Part shown: in pieces, positions 26,263 through 35,450 of the stretch
How positions within the stretch are numbered: position 1 is the first letter of the stretch
Layout of the letters: each line of letters opens with the position of its first letter
Source: Jeotgalibacillus terrae
GTDB taxonomy: Bacteria; Bacillota; Bacilli; Bacillales; Jeotgalibacillaceae
Length of the DNA stretch: 64,000 nt
NCBI RefSeq assembly: GCF_016908195.1
Contig: NZ_JAFBDK010000004.1
Coordinates: 124,001-188,000, forward strand
Direction of reading: 5' to 3'
Translations under genes and position numbers: made by a program
Notes under the pieces: model-generated
What the model saw: the letters and a program-made list of their open reading frames with translations, nothing else
Told to the model about the DNA's origin: nothing
Database searches by the model: none

Positions 26263-26327
26263 TGAAGCATAAGATATCAGTAGATTCAGAAAGTAGTAAA
26301 AAGAATGAGATGACTGGGGGAATCATT

Positions 26328-26912
26328 GTGAAATTCAGACAGGACGGATGGACATCCAAAGAAGATCAGTTATTAAAGGAAAAAGTGCTGACACATATTG
26401 AAGAGGGCAGCACCCAGCTGAATGCGTTTGAGGAAGTTGCAATTGAACTGAACAGAACGCCTGCAGCATGCGGATTCAGGTGGAACTCCTGCCTGAGGAA
26501 AGAATGCCAGAAACAGATCTCAGATGCTAAGAGAACTAGGTACGCTAAAAGAAGAGAAGAAGAGAAAAAGAATACAGTAAAACATAATGACTGGTCAGCC
26601 GAACAGCTATTACAAAGAATGAACCAGTGGATCTCAAGACTTGAAACCCAACAGCCGGATGAGGAGCTTGAGCTGAAAATCAAAGAAACAGAAAAAGAGC
26701 GTGAACGGCTGGAAAAAGACAATGAATTCCTGAGAGAACAAATCTCCCAACTGAAGGAAGATTATCATGCACTGCTCTATTTAATTGAAAAAGCGAGAAA
26801 GCTTGGATCAGAGGATGCTGAGAGGTCTTCGAGTGTATTTAAGATGGAACCAAACGGTAATCTGTTCAGAATGGATAAAAAGGCAGTGAATGAATCATCA
26901 GATCATTATTAG
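26328..26912 (+). CDS. ylbO: RsfA/YlbO-family forespore/mother-cell transcription regulator
   Basis: 194 residues. The N-terminal SANT/Myb-like domain reads RQDGWTSKEDQLLKEKVLTHIEEGSTQLNAFEEVAIELNRTPAACGFRWN, broken here by its ends at about residues 4 and 55, and is the hallmark of the RsfA/GerR family. The C-terminal part is a coiled coil (about 100-150, many Glu and Lys). B. subtilis YlbO (GerR) at this place represses sigma-E genes late in sporulation. GGGGG lies 7 nt before GTG 26328. The frame is open back to 26004 through a repeat, so the 108-residue extension is spurious. Confidence 0.9.
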   Translation: MKFRQDGWTSKEDQLLKEKVLTHIEEGSTQLNAFEEVAIELNRTPAACGFRWNSCLRKECQKQISDAKRTRYAKRREEEKKNTVKHNDWSAEQLLQRMNQWISRLETQQPDEELELKIKETEKERERLEKDNEFLREQISQLKEDYHALLYLIEKARKLGSEDAERSSSVFKMEPNGNLFRMDKKAVNESSDHY

Positions 26913-26916
26913 ATAT

Positions 26917-26950
26917 ATAAAGGCTGAGACTACTGTCTCAGCCTTTACCT
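26917..26950. terminator. Bidirectional terminator, ylbO and ylbP
   Basis: Stem AAAGGCTGAGAC / GTCTCAGCCTTT (26919-26930 and 26935-26946) with a four-base loop. Confidence 0.88.
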
Positions 26951-26952
26951 CA

Positions 26953-27429
26953 TTATTCATGAACTTGTTCTGTTACACCTTCAGGGTACCAGACCATCGG
27001 GTTTTCTCCAAGGTCCCGCTCCAGGTCATAAGTTACGCGTTCGAAGCCCATCTTCTCCCAGAATTCAGTTGAGTTAACTCTCGGGTTCGTTTTGATTGGC
27101 AGGCCAAAGCTTTTAGCGAACTCTACCATTTTAGATCCGTAGCCTTTTTTCTGATAGCCCGGCAGCACTTCTACTTTCCATAGCTCGAGATAATTCTGAG
27201 GCGGCTCGAAGTACTGGTCAAATCTTGCATCTCTTTTGTATAGGTTCATTCTCGCAACTAACTTATTGCCGAGGTAGATCCCATAGAAAGGTGATTCACT
27301 ATCGTTTTCCACCATATTTGTTTCGAGTTCTTCTTTCATTGACAGCTCCTGTACGCCAACTTCCCGAAACTTATTAAACTCTTCAAGAGTTTTGTAATTG
27401 ATTTTTAAATTTTCCACTTTAAATGACAT
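26953..27429 (-). CDS. ylbP: GNAT-family N-acetyltransferase YlbP
   Basis: 158 residues, as in B. subtilis YlbP (160). The acetyl-CoA binding motif is LPGYQKKGYGSKMVEFA, followed by NSTEFWEKMGFERV, the usual GNAT C-terminal strand. Substrate unknown. GGAGTG precedes ATG 27429; the upstream ATG at 27504 lacks support. It is convergent with ylbO and divergent from the acyl-CoA carboxylase operon. Confidence 0.9.
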   Translation of the reverse strand: MSFKVENLKINYKTLEEFNKFREVGVQELSMKEELETNMVENDSESPFYGIYLGNKLVARMNLYKRDARFDQYFEPPQNYLELWKVEVLPGYQKKGYGSKMVEFAKSFGLPIKTNPRVNSTEFWEKMGFERVTYDLERDLGENPMVWYPEGVTEQVHE

Positions 27430-27519
27430 TCCGGACACTCCTATCAATTTTCTAATATGATCATGTAACCGCTTTAAGCAGTTTCTGACTATATTATATC
27501 GCAACGGGTCAAAAAATTC

Positions 27520-27548
27520 TGCACATTTACTTAGAAAGCGTTTACAAT
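27520..27548 (+). promoter_or_regulatory. Acyl-CoA carboxylase operon promoter with overlapping cre (CcpA) site
   Basis: TGCACA (27520-27525), 17-bp spacer and TACAAT (27543-27548). AGAAAGCGTTTACA at 27533-27546 matches 13 of 14 positions of the CcpA consensus TGWAANCGNTNWCA and covers the start of the -10, which predicts glucose repression. Confidence 0.75.
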
Positions 27549-27589
27549 AGAATGTGGGATGGGGAAAAATAAACAGAAGGGGGATTCAT

Positions 27590-28930
27590 ATGAGAAAAAT
27601 ACTGATTGCAAATCGCGGTGAAATTGCACTGAGAATTATCAAAACATGCAGACGGATGGATATTGAAACAGTTGCTGTATACTCTGATGCAGATAAGGAC
27701 CTCCCATACGTCCAGGCAGCTGATACTGCTCTGCATGTAGGCCCGCCACCGGTTGCCCAGTCTTATTTACATATTGAAAGGCTGCTTGAAATTGCTGCAA
27801 TAGAAAAAGTTGATGCGATTCATCCCGGTTATGGCCTGCTCTCTGAAAACGCCGACTTTGCCGAGCGTATTGAAAAAGAGGGATACATTTTTATTGGTCC
27901 GTCCTCTTCAGTCCTGAGGAAAATGGGAGATAAAATTGAAGCGAGAAAGACAGTGGCTGAAGCAGGTGTTCCTGTCGTGCCAGGGTATGAAAGTGAATCC
28001 ATGACGCTTGAAGATGCCTGTAGAGAAGCAGGCAGAATTGGTTATCCGGTTATGCTGAAGGCGAGCAGCGGTGGAGGCGGTGTCGGAATGGTGCTGTGTG
28101 ATAATGAGCAAGCGCTCACTCAGCATTTTGAACCGACGATCAAACGCTCCCAGACATATTTTGGTTCAGGTAAATTATTTATTGAAAAATACATCCCGAA
28201 AGCACGACACATTGAAGTACAGATCTTTGGGAATGCGGAAGGAAAAGTTTTTCATCTGTTTGAACGTAACTGTTCGATCCAGCGACGGAATCAGAAAGTG
28301 ATTGAAGAATCACCATCACCATCACTCACTCAGCCGGCTAAGGATAAGCTGTATGAACTTGCAGTCCGGGCTGCTGAAGCAGTGAATTATAAAAATGCGG
28401 GTACGATTGAGTGTATTCTCGATGCAGATGAGAATCCGTACTTTCTTGAAATGAACACACGCCTGCAGGTTGAGCATCCGGTAACTGAAGAAGTGACCGG
28501 AATTGATCTTGTAGAGTGGCAGATCCTGACTGCATTTAACGAAAAGATCCCTGTTCTCAGCCAGGAAGATATTCAGCAGCAGGGCCATTCAATTGAATTT
28601 AGAATTTATGCTGAGGACCCGAAAACGTTCTATCCTTCACCCGGCACGCTTGAAAAACTGGAGTTTCCTGAAGGCGAAGGTATCAGAGTAGACGAAGGGT
28701 ACAGAGAATCAAATAAAGTCACACCATATTATGATCCGATGATCGCCAAATTTATCGTGACTGCGGATTCAAGACAGTCCTGTATCAGTCAGGCAAGACA
28801 GGCAATCGATTCAATAAAAGTCGAGGGTGTTAAGACAAATATACCTGTTCATAAAGCCGTGCTTGATTCAGCTGAATTCATGGACGGGAAATACCACACA
28901 CAAACATTAACGAAAATTAAAGGAGAATGA
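27590..28930 (+). CDS. Acyl-CoA carboxylase, biotin carboxylase subunit
   Basis: 446 residues: N-terminal MRKILIANRGEIALRI, ATP-grasp loop MLKASSGGGGVGM, catalytic region HIEVQIFGN and FLEMNTRLQVEHPVTEEVTG. It carboxylates the biotin on the next gene's product using ATP and bicarbonate. It resembles B. subtilis YngH more than AccC by gene context (separate 70-residue carrier and a 512-residue carboxyltransferase). AAGGGGG precedes ATG 27590. Part of a three-gene operon under a cre-type promoter. Confidence 0.94.
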   Translation: MRKILIANRGEIALRIIKTCRRMDIETVAVYSDADKDLPYVQAADTALHVGPPPVAQSYLHIERLLEIAAIEKVDAIHPGYGLLSENADFAERIEKEGYIFIGPSSSVLRKMGDKIEARKTVAEAGVPVVPGYESESMTLEDACREAGRIGYPVMLKASSGGGGVGMVLCDNEQALTQHFEPTIKRSQTYFGSGKLFIEKYIPKARHIEVQIFGNAEGKVFHLFERNCSIQRRNQKVIEESPSPSLTQPAKDKLYELAVRAAEAVNYKNAGTIECILDADENPYFLEMNTRLQVEHPVTEEVTGIDLVEWQILTAFNEKIPVLSQEDIQQQGHSIEFRIYAEDPKTFYPSPGTLEKLEFPEGEGIRVDEGYRESNKVTPYYDPMIAKFIVTADSRQSCISQARQAIDSIKVEGVKTNIPVHKAVLDSAEFMDGKYHTQTLTKIKGE

Positions 28931-28935
28931 TGAAA

Positions 28936-29148
28936 ATGACACAGATTACTTCAACAATGGCAGGAACAGTTCTGCAGGTATTGGTAAATCAGGGAGATGA
29001 AATTGAAAATGGTCAGGCTGTAATGATGCTTGAATCGATGAAGATGGAGATCCCTGTGGAAGCAGAAACAGCTGGTAAAGTAAGTGAGGTTAAAGTAAAC
29101 GCAGGGGATTTTGTAAATGAAGGTGACACACTGCTCGTACTTGAATAA
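28936..29148 (+). CDS. Biotinyl carrier protein of the acyl-CoA carboxylase
   Basis: A lone biotinyl domain of about 70 residues with the motif LESMKMEIP (biotin on the Lys of MKM). It carries carboxybiotin from the biotin carboxylase to the carboxyltransferase. AAAGGAG at 28919-28925 is followed by ATG at 28927, 28930 and 28936; the last has the best spacing. It resembles the YngHB-type single-domain carrier of Bacillus rather than AccB, which has a longer N-terminal linker. Confidence 0.9.
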   Translation: MTQITSTMAGTVLQVLVNQGDEIENGQAVMMLESMKMEIPVEAETAGKVSEVKVNAGDFVNEGDTLLVLE

Positions 29149-29169
29149 TCAGGAAAGGAGAGAGGGATT

Positions 29170-30708
29170 ATGCAATCTGAGACAATTCAAAACAGGCTGA
29201 AAGAAGCAAGGGATACGATTAAAAAAGGCGGGAAGCCTAAGTATCATGAAAAACTCAGCGAACAGGGGAAAATGTTTGCACGTACAAGAATAGAGCATCT
29301 GGTAGATGAAGGTTCTTTTAAGGAAGATGCAATGTTTGCAAACTTTAATGCGGGAGACCTTCCTGCTGACGGTGTCATTACAGGTACAGGACTGGTTGAA
29401 GGGCGTCCTGTATGTATTATGGCAAATGATTCAACGATAAAAGCCGGATCATGGGGCGCGAGAACAGTTGAAAAAATTATCCGCATTCAGGAGACAGCTG
29501 AAAAGTTGCGTGTTCCAATGCTTTATCTGGTGGATTCAGCGGGTGCAAGAATCACTGATCAACTTGATATGTTCCCTAACCGCCGCGGGGCAGGGCGGAT
29601 TTTCCACAATCAGGTGAGGCTGTCAGGGACGATCCCTCAGATCTGCCTTCTTTTTGGACCTTCAGCTGCCGGTGGTGCATATATCCCCGCATTCTGTGAC
29701 ATCGTGATTATGGTGGAGGGGAATGCATCCATGTATCTCGGTTCACCGAGAATGGCTGAAAAAGTCATCGGTGAAAAAGTGTCACTTGAAGAGATGGGTG
29801 GCGCAAGGATGCATTGCTCAGTAAGTGGTTGTGGTGATGTCCTTGCTAAAGATGAAGAGGAAGCGATTGAACATGCGGTCAATTACTTAAGCTATTTTCC
29901 ATTAAACTTCGAAGGTGAGATTCCCGTAAAAGAAGCGCGGGCGAAGCAAAGTGATAAAGAATTATCAGGCCTGATCCTCGCAAACCAGAATGCGCCGTTT
30001 AACATGTATGAAGCCATTGATACACTGATCGATGAGGGCAGTTTCTTTGAAATTAAAAAGTTGTTTGCACCTGAACTGATCACAGGTTTTGCCAGAATGA
30101 ACGGGAAACCGGTAGGGATCATTGCCAACCAGCCAAAGGCAAAGGGAGGCGTGTTATTTGTAGACTCAGCTGATAAAGGTGCAAAGTTCATCCAGCTGTG
30201 CGATGCGTTCAATATTCCGTTATTGTTCCTTGCTGATGTTCCTGGCTTTATGATCGGGACAAAGGTTGAACGGGCAGGCATCATCCGTCACGGTGCAAAG
30301 TTAATTTCTGCGATGAGTTCCGCGACTGTGCCAAAAATTTCTGTAGTTGTACGAAAAGCGTACGGTGCAGGATTATATGCAATGGCAGGTCCTGCTTTTG
30401 AACCGGATTGCTGTATTGCACTCCCGTCTGCCCAAATCGCAGTAATGGGACCTGAAGCTGCAGTCAATGCAGTGTATTCGAATAAAATTCAGGACATTGA
30501 AGATCCGAAAGAAAAAATCGCTTTTGCACAGGAAAAGCACAAAGAGTATCAGGAAGAAATCGATATATACAGACTTGCATCAGAACTTATTATTGACGAT
30601 ATTGTAGAACCTGATGAGCTGAGAGATGTATTGATCAGCCGCTTTGAGTACTATGCTTCAAAAACCATTCCGATGCCGCCAAAAAAACACCCGGTGTATC
30701 CGGTATAA
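29170..30708 (+). CDS. Acyl-CoA carboxylase, carboxyltransferase subunit (propionyl/methylcrotonyl-CoA type)
   Basis: 512 residues, two crotonase-fold halves: N-terminal part with SAGARITDQLDMFPNRR and GPSAAGGAYIPAFCD, and C-terminal part with PGFMIGTKVERAGIIRHGAK and YGAGLYAMAG. The length and motifs match the YngE-type beta subunits of propionyl-CoA or methylcrotonyl-CoA carboxylases, not AccA/AccD. The acyl substrate cannot be told from the sequence. GGAAAGGAGAG precedes ATG 29170. In B. subtilis the related genes (yngE, yngHB, yngH) lie in a leucine-degradation operon elsewhere; here they stand alone. Confidence 0.92.
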   Translation: MQSETIQNRLKEARDTIKKGGKPKYHEKLSEQGKMFARTRIEHLVDEGSFKEDAMFANFNAGDLPADGVITGTGLVEGRPVCIMANDSTIKAGSWGARTVEKIIRIQETAEKLRVPMLYLVDSAGARITDQLDMFPNRRGAGRIFHNQVRLSGTIPQICLLFGPSAAGGAYIPAFCDIVIMVEGNASMYLGSPRMAEKVIGEKVSLEEMGGARMHCSVSGCGDVLAKDEEEAIEHAVNYLSYFPLNFEGEIPVKEARAKQSDKELSGLILANQNAPFNMYEAIDTLIDEGSFFEIKKLFAPELITGFARMNGKPVGIIANQPKAKGGVLFVDSADKGAKFIQLCDAFNIPLLFLADVPGFMIGTKVERAGIIRHGAKLISAMSSATVPKISVVVRKAYGAGLYAMAGPAFEPDCCIALPSAQIAVMGPEAAVNAVYSNKIQDIEDPKEKIAFAQEKHKEYQEEIDIYRLASELIIDDIVEPDELRDVLISRFEYYASKTIPMPPKKHPVYPV

Positions 30709-30713
30709 CACAC

Positions 30714-30748
30714 TTACCGCCAGAAGCGTTTTCTGGCGGTATTCTTCT
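30714..30748 (+). terminator. Terminator after the acyl-CoA carboxylase operon
   Basis: Stem TACCGCCAGAA / TTCTGGCGGTA (30715-30725 and 30731-30741) followed by TTCTTCT. A second small hairpin (AATCAGC / GCTGATT, 30791-30813) with TTTATT lies downstream. Confidence 0.82.
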
Positions 30749-30879
30749 GAATTGCGATATCAGGGTCTCTTATTATTTTTATACAACTGTAATCAGCCAA
30801 TCTTCAGCTGATTTTATTAAAAAAATGATGCTATTTCACCTGCATTGTCTGATAAACTAGATAAAAAGGAGTGATCATT

Positions 30880-31773
30880 ATTCGGGTAAATATCATAGGA
30901 GCAGGGTCAATTGGACTCCTTTTTGCTCATCAATTACAAATATGCGGTCATTCTATACATATAAGCACTAGATCTGATGAACAGGCCCACACTCTAAATA
31001 AGAATGGTGTAACTGCACCACAGAGCCAGGCAGTCAAAGTAGCAGCTTCCCAAATAGATAAAACAACTTTCAATGAATCAGAAGCAGTAATCATTGCAGT
31101 TAAGCAGTATCATTTAAATGAAATCTTACCTGCTTTAAGACGGGTGCCTGATCATATTCCACTGATCTTCCTGCAAAACGGCATGTCGCATCTTACATAT
31201 CTCTCTTCAATCCCACACAAACATATTTTTGTCAGTACAGTGGAGCACGGTTCAAAAAAGCTGAACAGTCATACCTATCAGCACAATGGCATCGGCTGGT
31301 GGCGTATTGCCTGTTACAGGGGTGACAGTAAACTGGTGGATCGTTTTACTGCCTGTAACAGAACTGATTTTCCAGTTGCATTTGAAGATAATTATGAAAT
31401 ATTGCTGACAGTTAAGTTAATTAAAAACCTCATGATCAATCCTTTGACAGCGTTATTTAATGTGAGAAATGGTGAGCTTGAAGCTAATGCCCGTTACAGA
31501 GAAATGATGAAGTTACTTTACAGCGAAATTATGTTCATTTTTCCTGAAGCGGTCACACACTGCAGGCTGGATGATATTTTTGATTTATGTATGAAAACTG
31601 CAGAAAACGAATCATCGATGCTCTCTGATATAAAAGCTGGCAGAAAAACAGAAATTGAAGCAATGACAGGCTACGCTACAAAAATCGCTGAAGAAAAAAA
31701 GGTAAAGCCCCTGATTATACCATTTCTTGAAAATGCTATTCTTGCCATTCAGGAAAGGGAGGAGAAAAATTAA
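30880..31773 (+). CDS. Ketopantoate reductase family protein (YlbQ/PanE type)
   Basis: About 298 residues. NIIGAGSIGLLFAHQL is the N-terminal nucleotide-binding loop, KNLMINPLTALFNVRNGEL and TEIEAMTGYATKIAEEKKV hold the catalytic Lys and substrate-binding region of the family. It reduces ketopantoate to pantoate with NADPH (coenzyme A path). The start is odd: AAGGAG at 30866-30871 overlaps the GTG at 30871, and the properly spaced in-frame codon is ATT at 30880, which gives the usual short N-terminus. Position matches B. subtilis ylbQ. It overlaps the next gene by one base (TAATG). Confidence 0.87.
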   Translation: MRVNIIGAGSIGLLFAHQLQICGHSIHISTRSDEQAHTLNKNGVTAPQSQAVKVAASQIDKTTFNESEAVIIAVKQYHLNEILPALRRVPDHIPLIFLQNGMSHLTYLSSIPHKHIFVSTVEHGSKKLNSHTYQHNGIGWWRIACYRGDSKLVDRFTACNRTDFPVAFEDNYEILLTVKLIKNLMINPLTALFNVRNGELEANARYREMMKLLYSEIMFIFPEAVTHCRLDDIFDLCMKTAENESSMLSDIKAGRKTEIEAMTGYATKIAEEKKVKPLIIPFLENAILAIQEREEKN

Positions 31774-32159
31774 TGGTTGCTGCAGCAAACCTTCTCAGCA
31801 TACTGCTATATGCACCTTATCTGATCTATCTGCTTGTTTTTATTATTGTTAAGAAAATATCATCAAGGCACCGTCTGGCTGTTTCTTCCGGTATCAATGC
31901 AACAAATCCATTCCTAATCGGATCAGTATACTTTCTCATTCTTTTTATATGGGAGATATCAATTTTCTGGGTTCTCTGCTTAATCGTAGCTGCTATCGGA
32001 ATCCTTACTGCATTTTATATAAGAAGTAAAAAGGATGACTTCACCATCTCAAATATTATTAAAAGTACGTGGCGGCTTTCTTTTTTAGTATTCTTCCTGC
32101 TGCATATAGCACTTATTGTGACCGGAACTGTGTTATCGATCTATGAATCATTGCTTTAG
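31773..32159 (+). CDS. DUF3397 family membrane protein
   Basis: 128 residues with four hydrophobic helices. LLVFIIVKKISS, the second helix and IIKSTWRLSFLVFFLLHIAL near the end match the DUF3397 family often placed between ylbQ and bshC in Bacillales. AAGGGAGGAG precedes the ATG, and the gene overlaps panE-like ylbQ by one base, so they form an operon. Function unknown. Confidence 0.82.
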   Translation: MVAAANLLSILLYAPYLIYLLVFIIVKKISSRHRLAVSSGINATNPFLIGSVYFLILFIWEISIFWVLCLIVAAIGILTAFYIRSKKDDFTISNIIKSTWRLSFLVFFLLHIALIVTGTVLSIYESLL

Positions 32160-32237
32160 CGAGCAATATTCTTTCGGCTTTCGAAAAGCGGATGGTATAC
32201 TGACAGTGGACTAATGCGGATTAAAGGAGAATTTCAG

Positions 32238-33848
32238 ATGCTCGTAAAACAATTTGACCTTCCGGCTATTCAGCCTTTCGCTTCGGCGTATATAAAAGAA
32301 TCTTCAAATACAATGAAACATTTCCATTATTCATACAGTCATGATTTTAAAAAACGGCTGACTGATCTGGATCAGCGTTCTTTTATGAGAAATGAACTTG
32401 CTGCCTGTATTGAATCATTTATGGGAAATCTCCCTTCTTCCCGGGAGACTGCTTCTTCACTGGATGCTTTAAAAGGTGATGGGGTAGCAGTTGTTGGAGG
32501 ACAGCAGGCCGGTCTGTTAACCGGACCGCTTTATTCAATACATAAAGTCCTATCAATTATAAAATTTGCTGAAAAACAATCTGAAGACCTTGGAAGAAAA
32601 GTGATCCCGATTTTCTGGATTGCTGGAGAAGACCACGATTTTCTTGAGATTAATCATGTTTATACTGAATCTGAAGGTAAACTGATTAAAAAGGGTTACC
32701 CTGAGCGGGTGCTGACTAAAAAGATGGCGTCAGATATTAGCTATAGTCATTCAGAGATGGAAGCATGGATTGACGAAGTGCTTTCTGAATTTGGTGAGAC
32801 ATCCCATACTACAGGATTGAAGAAAAAATTATACAGAGCAGCTGCAGACTGTACAAATATATCAAAAATGTTTGCCTGGCTGATTATGGATCTGTTTAAA
32901 GATACAGGTCTGCTGGTACTGGATGCGGCTGATCCGGAGCTTAGAAAACTTGAATCATCTTTTTTCAAGCAATTGATTGAACAGAACCAGGAAATTAACC
33001 GGTCAGTATTAGAGCAGCAGAAATTGTTAAAGCAGGATGGATTTTCTCCAATGATTGAGCTTGAGGAAGATGCAGCAAACCTTTTTATCAGAAGAGATGG
33101 AGAGAGACAGCTTCTATTTTATAAAGATGATGCTTTTTATGATAAAGATGGCAGGTCTTATACCTTTAAAGAAATCATCAATACAGCAGAAAATTCTCCT
33201 GAGGATCTCAGCAACAATGTGGTAACAAGACCGCTGATGCAGGAATGGCTGATCCCGACGCTTGCGTTTATTGGTGGGCCCGGAGAAATTGCTTACTGGG
33301 CTGAACTAAAAACCGGATTTGAGAAAGCCGGTTTTCACATGCCACCTGTCGTGCCGAGACTCAACTTTACGATCGTGGAACGTCATATTGAACAGTATGC
33401 AGCTGAGCTTGGAGTAGAGATTGAACACGCCATTTCAAATGGGACAGAAAATGAAAAGACAGCATATTTTGACTCAGTAAAAGATCAGTCTCTCAGATCA
33501 GTGATTCAGGAAACAGAAAAACAACTGGAAAATCAATATGAAGAGATTAAGAAACTCTCGAACAAATATGACCCGGCCTTTAATCAAATCGTAGAAAAGA
33601 ACCTGAACTTTCATCTGAAGCAGCTGACGTTTCTCCAGATGAAATCTGATCAGTCCATCAGTCAAAAGCATGGTCATATCCTGAGGAGATATGACAGCGT
33701 GCAAAACGCTCTGAGACCACTAGGCGGCCCCCAGGAGCGGATCTGGAATATATATTATTATATTAATCGCTATGGAGAAACTTTCATGAGCGATCTGCTC
33801 AAAGCAGAGGCAGCATTTAATCACAAACATAATATTATTTATATCTGA
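32238..33848 (+). CDS. bshC: Bacillithiol synthase
   Basis: 536 residues, close to B. subtilis BshC (539). VVGGQQAGLLTGPLYSIHK and PIFWIAGEDHDFLEINH are the Rossmann-like HIGH-type region, with a C-terminal coiled coil (about 410-480). The enzyme adds cysteine to GlcN-malate, the last step of bacillithiol synthesis. AAAGGAG lies before ATG 32238; the frame is open from 32214. It is directly before mraZ as in B. subtilis (yllA-yllB). Confidence 0.95.
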   Translation: MLVKQFDLPAIQPFASAYIKESSNTMKHFHYSYSHDFKKRLTDLDQRSFMRNELAACIESFMGNLPSSRETASSLDALKGDGVAVVGGQQAGLLTGPLYSIHKVLSIIKFAEKQSEDLGRKVIPIFWIAGEDHDFLEINHVYTESEGKLIKKGYPERVLTKKMASDISYSHSEMEAWIDEVLSEFGETSHTTGLKKKLYRAAADCTNISKMFAWLIMDLFKDTGLLVLDAADPELRKLESSFFKQLIEQNQEINRSVLEQQKLLKQDGFSPMIELEEDAANLFIRRDGERQLLFYKDDAFYDKDGRSYTFKEIINTAENSPEDLSNNVVTRPLMQEWLIPTLAFIGGPGEIAYWAELKTGFEKAGFHMPPVVPRLNFTIVERHIEQYAAELGVEIEHAISNGTENEKTAYFDSVKDQSLRSVIQETEKQLENQYEEIKKLSNKYDPAFNQIVEKNLNFHLKQLTFLQMKSDQSISQKHGHILRRYDSVQNALRPLGGPQERIWNIYYYINRYGETFMSDLLKAEAAFNHKHNIIYI

Positions 33849-33850
33849 TG

Positions 33851-33889
33851 AAAAAGCTGTCCGGAATCAATGTTCCGGACAGCTTTTTT
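33851..33889 (+). terminator. Terminator after bshC
   Basis: Stem AAAGCTGTCCGGAA / TTCCGGACAGCTTT with a seven-T run. It separates bshC from the dcw cluster. Confidence 0.93.
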
Positions 33890-33980
33890 ATTGGAATGAG
33901 ATTGATTTGAGCTTTGTTTTTAGAAAATTCATTCATTTTTTATTCTTTAATATTACAGTTGTGTTATTATATCAGAAACG

Positions 33981-34010
33981 AGTGGTACAAAGTGGGGGAC
34001 TGTGGTACAT
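33981..34010 (+). promoter_or_regulatory. Candidate MraZ operator
   Basis: Three repeats exactly 10 bp apart, AGTGGTACAA, AGTGGGGGAC, TGTGGTACAT, just after a possible -10 (TATTAT near 33964). MraZ of other bacteria binds GTGG-type repeats on the same face of DNA upstream of mraZ. The mraZ start is 25 bp downstream. Confidence 0.75.
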
Positions 34011-34034
34011 TTATTTTGAGAGGTGGGAAACCTG

Positions 34035-34466
34035 ATGTTCATGGGGGAGTATCAACATTCAATCGATACAAAAGGGAGAATCATTGTCCCTGCAAAATAC
34101 CGTGAACATGTCAAAGATCTTTTTGTGATCACAAGAGGTCTGGATCAGTGTTTATTTGGTTACCCTATGGATGAATGGCGCCGTCTCGAGGAGAAAGTCC
34201 GTTCACTTCCTGTAACGAAGAAGGATGCAAGAGCATTTGCCAGGTTTTTCTTTTCCGGTGCAGTTGAATGTGAGATTGACAAGCAGGGGAGAATTAATCT
34301 TCCCAAAAATTTAATTGATTACGCGAAAATTGAAAAAGAATGTATGATTATCGGGGTTTCATCAAGAATTGAAATTTGGGATAAAGCAGTTTGGACAGAT
34401 TATTTGTCTGAATCCGAAGAATCATTTGCAGAAATTGCAGAAAACCTGATTGATTTTGACTTATAG
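34035..34466 (+). CDS. mraZ: Transcriptional regulator MraZ
   Basis: 143 residues with two SpoVT-AbrB/MraZ repeats: [23 protein letters not shown] at the start (broken here as residues 1-23) and the second GRINLPKNL near residue 88. MraZ autoregulates the division and cell wall cluster. AGGTGGG supports ATG 34035, with the frame open from 34023. Phased repeats upstream fit an MraZ site. Confidence 0.97.
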   Translation: MFMGEYQHSIDTKGRIIVPAKYREHVKDLFVITRGLDQCLFGYPMDEWRRLEEKVRSLPVTKKDARAFARFFFSGAVECEIDKQGRINLPKNLIDYAKIEKECMIIGVSSRIEIWDKAVWTDYLSESEESFAEIAENLIDFDL

Positions 34467-34493
34467 AATTTAAAAAGTGTTGAGGTGGCAAGG

Positions 34494-35429
34494 ATGTTTG
34501 ATCATACGACTGTCCTTTTGAAAGAAACAGTTGATGGACTGAATATTAAAAAGGACGGTATATATGTAGACTGTACGCTTGGCGGTGCAGGACACAGTGA
34601 GTATTTATTATCCCAATTATCCAGTGAAGGTCATCTTTATTGTTTTGATCAGGATAAAACAGCCATTGAACATGCAAAACAGAAACTAGCGCCTTATAAA
34701 GGTCAAGTGACATTTATTCAATCGAATTTCAGACATTTAAAGGAAGAGCTGAATGAGCGCGGTGTTATGAAAGTAGACGGCATTTTATATGACCTGGGTG
34801 TTTCATCTCCACAGCTGGACACACCTGAAAGAGGATTCAGCTACCATCATGATGCACCGCTTGATATGAGGATGGATCAGTCTTCACCTCTGACAGCAAG
34901 AGTGGTGGTAAATGAGTGGCCTTTTGAAGATCTGGTCAGAATTTTTTTCAGATATGGGGAAGAAAAATTTTCTAAGCAGATCGCCCGGAAGATCGAAGCT
35001 GCGCGTGAACTTAAGCCGATTGAAACGACGGCAGAGCTTGTTGAATGTATTAAAGATGGAATACCTGCACCAGCAAGACGAAAAGGCGGACACCCTGCCA
35101 AAAGAGTTTTCCAGGCAATTAGAATTGCAGTGAATGACGAACTTGGTGTCATCGAGGAGTCGCTTGAACAGGCAATCGGGATGCTGAATCCGGGGGGAAG
35201 AATCAGCGTCATTACCTTCCATTCTTTAGAGGACAGAATCTGTAAAACAATGTTTAAAGAAGCTGCAAAAGGACCGGAATTACCACCTGGTCTGCCGGTG
35301 ATTCCGGAAGGGTACGAACCTGAATTAAAGCTGATTACCAGAAAGCCGATCACAGCAAGTGAAGAAGAACTTGAACATAATAACCGTTCAAGATCGGCAA
35401 AACTTAGAATAGCAGAGAAAAACAGATAA
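34494..35429 (+). CDS. rsmH: 16S rRNA (cytosine(1402)-N4)-methyltransferase
   Basis: 311 residues, formerly Mra[17 protein letters not shown] is the SAM-binding loop; [27 protein letters not shown] and [13 protein letters not shown] are RsmH signatures. It methylates C1402 of 16S rRNA. TGAGGTGG precedes ATG 34494; the longer frame from GTG 34485 begins in this site. Confidence 0.97.
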   Translation: MFDHTTVLLKETVDGLNIKKDGIYVDCTLGGAGHSEYLLSQLSSEGHLYCFDQDKTAIEHAKQKLAPYKGQVTFIQSNFRHLKEELNERGVMKVDGILYDLGVSSPQLDTPERGFSYHHDAPLDMRMDQSSPLTARVVVNEWPFEDLVRIFFRYGEEKFSKQIARKIEAARELKPIETTAELVECIKDGIPAPARRKGGHPAKRVFQAIRIAVNDELGVIEESLEQAIGMLNPGGRISVITFHSLEDRICKTMFKEAAKGPELPPGLPVIPEGYEPELKLITRKPITASEEELEHNNRSRSAKLRIAEKNR

Positions 35430-35450
35430 AAGCGAAATGGGGGAAATAGA

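Noticed and set aside
26004-26327. N-terminal extension of the RsfA/YlbO frame
   Set aside because: The frame is open by chance through repeat B and the AT-rich palindrome; the RsfA domain and a good ribosome site begin at GTG 26328.
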